Source of the DNA: Aquificota bacterium
Lineage (GTDB): Bacteria; Thermosulfidibacterota; Thermosulfidibacteria; Thermosulfidibacterales; B14-G1
Direction: 5' to 3'
NCBI GenBank assembly: GCA_003648675.1
Contig: QMPS01000034.1
Location: 1 to 7,273 of the forward strand
Length of the DNA stretch: 7,273 nucleotides
The translations under genes and the position numbers were made by a program. Below the pieces are notes generated by a model. The model was not told where the DNA came from. It was given only the letters and a program-made list of their open reading frames with translations, and ran no database searches. Numbering within the stretch: position 1 is the stretch's first letter; the number at the start of each line of letters is the position of its first letter. Positions 5,093-7,273 of the stretch are shown here, in pieces.

Positions 5093-6505
5093 CTATATGA
5101 TGGTCTTGTCGTACCACTCTTTGATGGTGCTCATGGGATAGCCCAGGAGCTCGTGGTAGATCTTGATATTGTCGGCGCCCACGGCCCTGAGGTCCCAGAA
5201 CTTTCTCCTGGGGGTCTTGGACATGAGACCGCAGCTGTAAGTACTGTGGACCAGGGAGTCTCCGTACCAGGGATCAGCCTGCCATCTGATGGTGCCTCTC
5301 TGCCTATAGTGCTCAGATTCGTAAACCTCTTTGTCGTTGAGTACGGGCATGGCAAGCAGACCGGCTTCCTTCAAGATTCGCACCACCTCAGAGCGACTCT
5401 TGTCAGCAGCCCACTTTTCCAGCTCGTGGTAGATTTCCACCTGGGCCTCTGCCTCTACTCTGGTCTTGTGGTTCTGGTACTTCTCATAGAGGTCGGGGCG
5501 CTTGATAACGTTGCACAGCTCCTTGAAGTCGGGGTCGTTGAAGGCGCTGACCATGACGTAACGAGCCTCGTCCCTGAGCTGGGGGTTCTTCTCGTCGGGA
5601 TAGTCGGATTTGCCACAGATGATGATGCCGTGGACGCAGAGCTGGGTGTCCCAGTTGCCCCATCTCTGGCGGACGATGCCGAACCTGCCGTAGAGGGGTA
5701 CGGTGTAGCCCAGACACCTGGTGGCGGCCTGGACCTGGGAGAACTCAATCATGGTGCCCAGACCCGTCTTCCTCCGCCACAGAATGGCTGCCAGGATAGC
5801 CACGGTGATCTGGGTGCCCGAGTACCAGTCGATGTTCCAGTTGGTGCTCTTGGTACAGTGGCCGCCAAAGTCCTCATGGAAACCGGTGATGCTGGCCAGA
5901 CCGGCGTGGGCTTGTCCCAGAATGTCGTAGGAACCTCCCCAGATCTTTGGCCCGTATCCGAAACCACCGCCCCACACATAGATGAACCTGGGGTTGATCT
6001 CCTGGAGATAACGGTAGCTCTGCTTCCACCTGTCAAAGGTACCAGGCCTGTAGCACTCGGTGAGGCCGTCAGACATTCTTACTAGAGAGTAGAAGGCTTC
6101 TTTGATCTCTTCCCGGTGGTAGTCCATGGAGATGTAGTACTCGTTCACATTGGCGTTGAAGCAGGCCACACCTGTACCCGTCATGGGCCTGCTGTCGTGG
6201 AGGGGATACACGTAGGTCTCATTGAAGGGAGCGCAGTGCCGCATGGGGTCTCCCATTCGGGGCATCTCCACCTTGATCACCTCAGCCCCCAGCTCAGCCA
6301 GGTTGGTGACGGAGTGGGGAGTGAAGATGTACATGGTGGTGCTCAGCCACCGGATGCCCTTGAGGGCCGTAGGCTTGACGAACTCGTTGCCCACGTCGAA
6401 GGCCTTACGGCAATACTCCTCGAAGGGCATCTTCATCTCATCCATTTCCTCCTGGCTCTTGGGTCCAGGCTGATCTTCTATGGGTATCCTTTCAAACTTC
6501 TCCAT
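5093..6505 (-). CDS. Class III (CaiB/BaiF family) CoA-transferase, second subunit of a tandem pair
   Basis: Family III CoA-transferases move CoA between carboxylic acids through an aspartyl-CoA intermediate. The 470-residue protein has [13 protein letters not shown] (68-80), [15 protein letters not shown] (146-160), [13 protein letters not shown] (171-183), [18 protein letters not shown] (191-208), and [13 protein letters not shown] (244-256). Asp194 in SYDILGQA is the expected catalytic aspartate. About 45 residues precede the usual family start, an N-terminal extension of unknown purpose. The ATG at 6505 shares one base with the TGA of the upstream homologue, with AAGGGGG 7 nt away; a GTG one codon earlier is less likely. 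Tandem class III genes often encode heteromeric enzymes, such as benzylsuccinyl-CoA transferase BbsEF of anaerobic toluene degradation. The acid used here is unknown. It acts in the cytosol. Confidence 0.92.
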   Translation of the reverse strand: MEKFERIPIEDQPGPKSQEEMDEMKMPFEEYCRKAFDVGNEFVKPTALKGIRWLSTTMYIFTPHSVTNLAELGAEVIKVEMPRMGDPMRHCAPFNETYVYPLHDSRPMTGTGVACFNANVNEYYISMDYHREEIKEAFYSLVRMSDGLTECYRPGTFDRWKQSYRYLQEINPRFIYVWGGGFGYGPKIWGGSYDILGQAHAGLASITGFHEDFGGHCTKSTNWNIDWYSGTQITVAILAAILWRRKTGLGTMIEFSQVQAATRCLGYTVPLYGRFGIVRQRWGNWDTQLCVHGIIICGKSDYPDEKNPQLRDEARYVMVSAFNDPDFKELCNVIKRPDLYEKYQNHKTRVEAEAQVEIYHELEKWAADKSRSEVVRILKEAGLLAMPVLNDKEVYESEHYRQRGTIRWQADPWYGDSLVHSTYSCGLMSKTPRRKFWDLRAVGADNIKIYHELLGYPMSTIKEWYDKTII

Positions 6506-7273
6506 CACACTACCCCCTTCTCCTCAAGTTCTCTCAGTTCCCACTGATCTATGCCAAGATATTTTATGTAGATCTCGTAGTTGTCCTTGCCCAGAGGCCT
6601 GCCTAACCACTTCACCCTGGCGGGTGTCCTCGTCTGGAAGCCGTCAGGTGGGGAGGCGTAGAGCAGAACGGCATAATGCTTACCCTCGATGGTGTTGACC
6701 CAGGGACGGTACTTGAAGTGGGGGAATTCGGAGACCTCATCAATGAAGAGAACGGGTCCAGCGGCGATCTCGTACTCCAAGAGCTTCTGCTCTGCCTCGT
6801 AGCGGCAGATCTCCCTGAGCCATCTGGTGGTGAGGGTGTAGGTCTTGGTGAGGGCTTCCAGGGCATTCCTGGCCCCCATTTCTTTGAGGAGGGGATCCTC
6901 TCCGATGAGGCGGCCGAACTCGGGATAGTCCCTCTCGATACACATACCGATCCTGTACCAGAGCCTGTCGGTCTGGCCACCGATCATCATGTAGCCGTCC
7001 CGGCAGGGGTTCCAGGCGTACTGGTTCAGGTTGGGATCCCAGGACCCTGTCCTGGCCTTGATACTGGCGTTGAAGCCGTACCAGGTGATGTCGAAATCCA
7101 GGATGTCCATGAGGGCCTCGGCGGAGGTAACCTCGATGAACTGGCCCTCGCCGCTGAACTCGTCCCTCCAGTACCAGGCAGCCAGGATGCTCACGGCTAC
7201 CTGCTCACCGGCGGTGTAGTCGGCGAACCAGGGTCCTGAGCGGGTGGGGTTACCGCCCTTCTCTCTGGGCAGC
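6505..7273 (-). CDS. Class III (CaiB/BaiF family) CoA-transferase, first subunit, 5' end outside window
   Basis: This is the C-terminal 255 residues of a second CoA-transferase of the same family. The frame stays open to the window edge, so the apparent GTG start at 7194 is internal. The fragment begins just before the segment [20 protein letters not shown], a hallmark of the family, followed by [19 protein letters not shown], the counterpart of the RTGxGQxVDVSLxEA motif. The catalytic Asp lies upstream, outside the window, so its presence cannot be judged. The downstream part holds the small domain ([13 protein letters not shown], then [16 protein letters not shown]) and ends at the TGA at 6505-6507. 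The start codon of the next CoA-transferase overlaps this stop, so the two are translationally coupled and probably made in equal amounts. The two proteins align along their length ([15 protein letters not shown] against [14 protein letters not shown]), which marks them as paralogues. Confidence 0.9.
   Translation of the reverse strand, partial: LPREKGGNPTRSGPWFADYTAGEQVAVSILAAWYWRDEFSGEGQFIEVTSAEALMDILDFDITWYGFNASIKARTGSWDPNLNQYAWNPCRDGYMMIGGQTDRLWYRIGMCIERDYPEFGRLIGEDPLLKEMGARNALEALTKTYTLTTRWLREICRYEAEQKLLEYEIAAGPVLFIDEVSEFPHFKYRPWVNTIEGKHYAVLLYASPPDGFQTRTPARVKWLGRPLGKDNYEIYIKYLGIDQWELRELEEKGVV

Noticed and set aside
5153..6085. 310-codon open frame on the + strand opposite the CoA-transferase
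   Set aside because: It is a shadow produced by the GC-rich third positions of the CoA-transferase; its product is a Val/Gly/Leu-rich sequence without motifs.
7192..7194. GTG at 7194 as the start of the first CoA-transferase
   Set aside because: Conserved family sequence (FADYTAGEQ) continues upstream in frame to the window edge.
6676..7239. 187-codon open frame on the + strand at the right edge
   Set aside because: It is antisense to the first CoA-transferase, with the same Gly/Val/Leu-rich shadow composition.

Overview
The window is about 7.3 kb of gene-dense bacterial DNA. Strong AGGAGG-type ribosome binding sites precede most genes, spacing is short, and several genes overlap. The clearest marker, the end of uvrC, is bacterial but says little about phylum. 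A possible pair of class III CoA-transferases with a small Cys-rich protein of the kind seen beside fumarate-adding enzymes hints at an anaerobe, for example a sulfate-reducing or syntrophic lineage. That is a weak inference, not a taxonomic call.

Left block (1-1776, + strand): the 3' end of uvrC, then a class II glutamine amidotransferase with an N-terminal Cys nucleophile, then an amidoligase of the COOH-NH2 ligase superfamily that overlaps it. The last two form a probable enzyme pair: the first releases ammonia from glutamine, and the second uses ATP to couple an amine or ammonia to a carboxylate. The substrate is unknown. The amidotransferase has His where the oxyanion-hole Asn of the HNG motif is expected.

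Middle block (1788-3503, - strand): a 131-residue protein of unknown function, and a metallo-beta-lactamase-fold hydrolase fused to a C-terminal TPR-like region. The hydrolase gene has a good sigma70-type promoter that also settles its start codon. This block converges on the left block with only 11 bp between stop codons.

Right block (3573-7273, - strand): one tight operon, read right to left. It holds a class III CoA-transferase cut by the window edge, a second full-length class III CoA-transferase that starts on the stop codon of the first, a zinc-ribbon-like protein, an 86-residue five-Cys protein, a 99-residue helical protein and a 143-residue protein. The last four have no function I can name. 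Gaps are 16 bp or less, or overlaps, so the six are very likely made together. They may form or serve an acyl-CoA activation system. A GC-rich hairpin with a T-tract lies just past the operon, but it is oriented to stop + strand transcription.

No RNA genes, CRISPR arrays, insertion sequences or integration sites were seen. No stretch over 300 bp lacks a gene.
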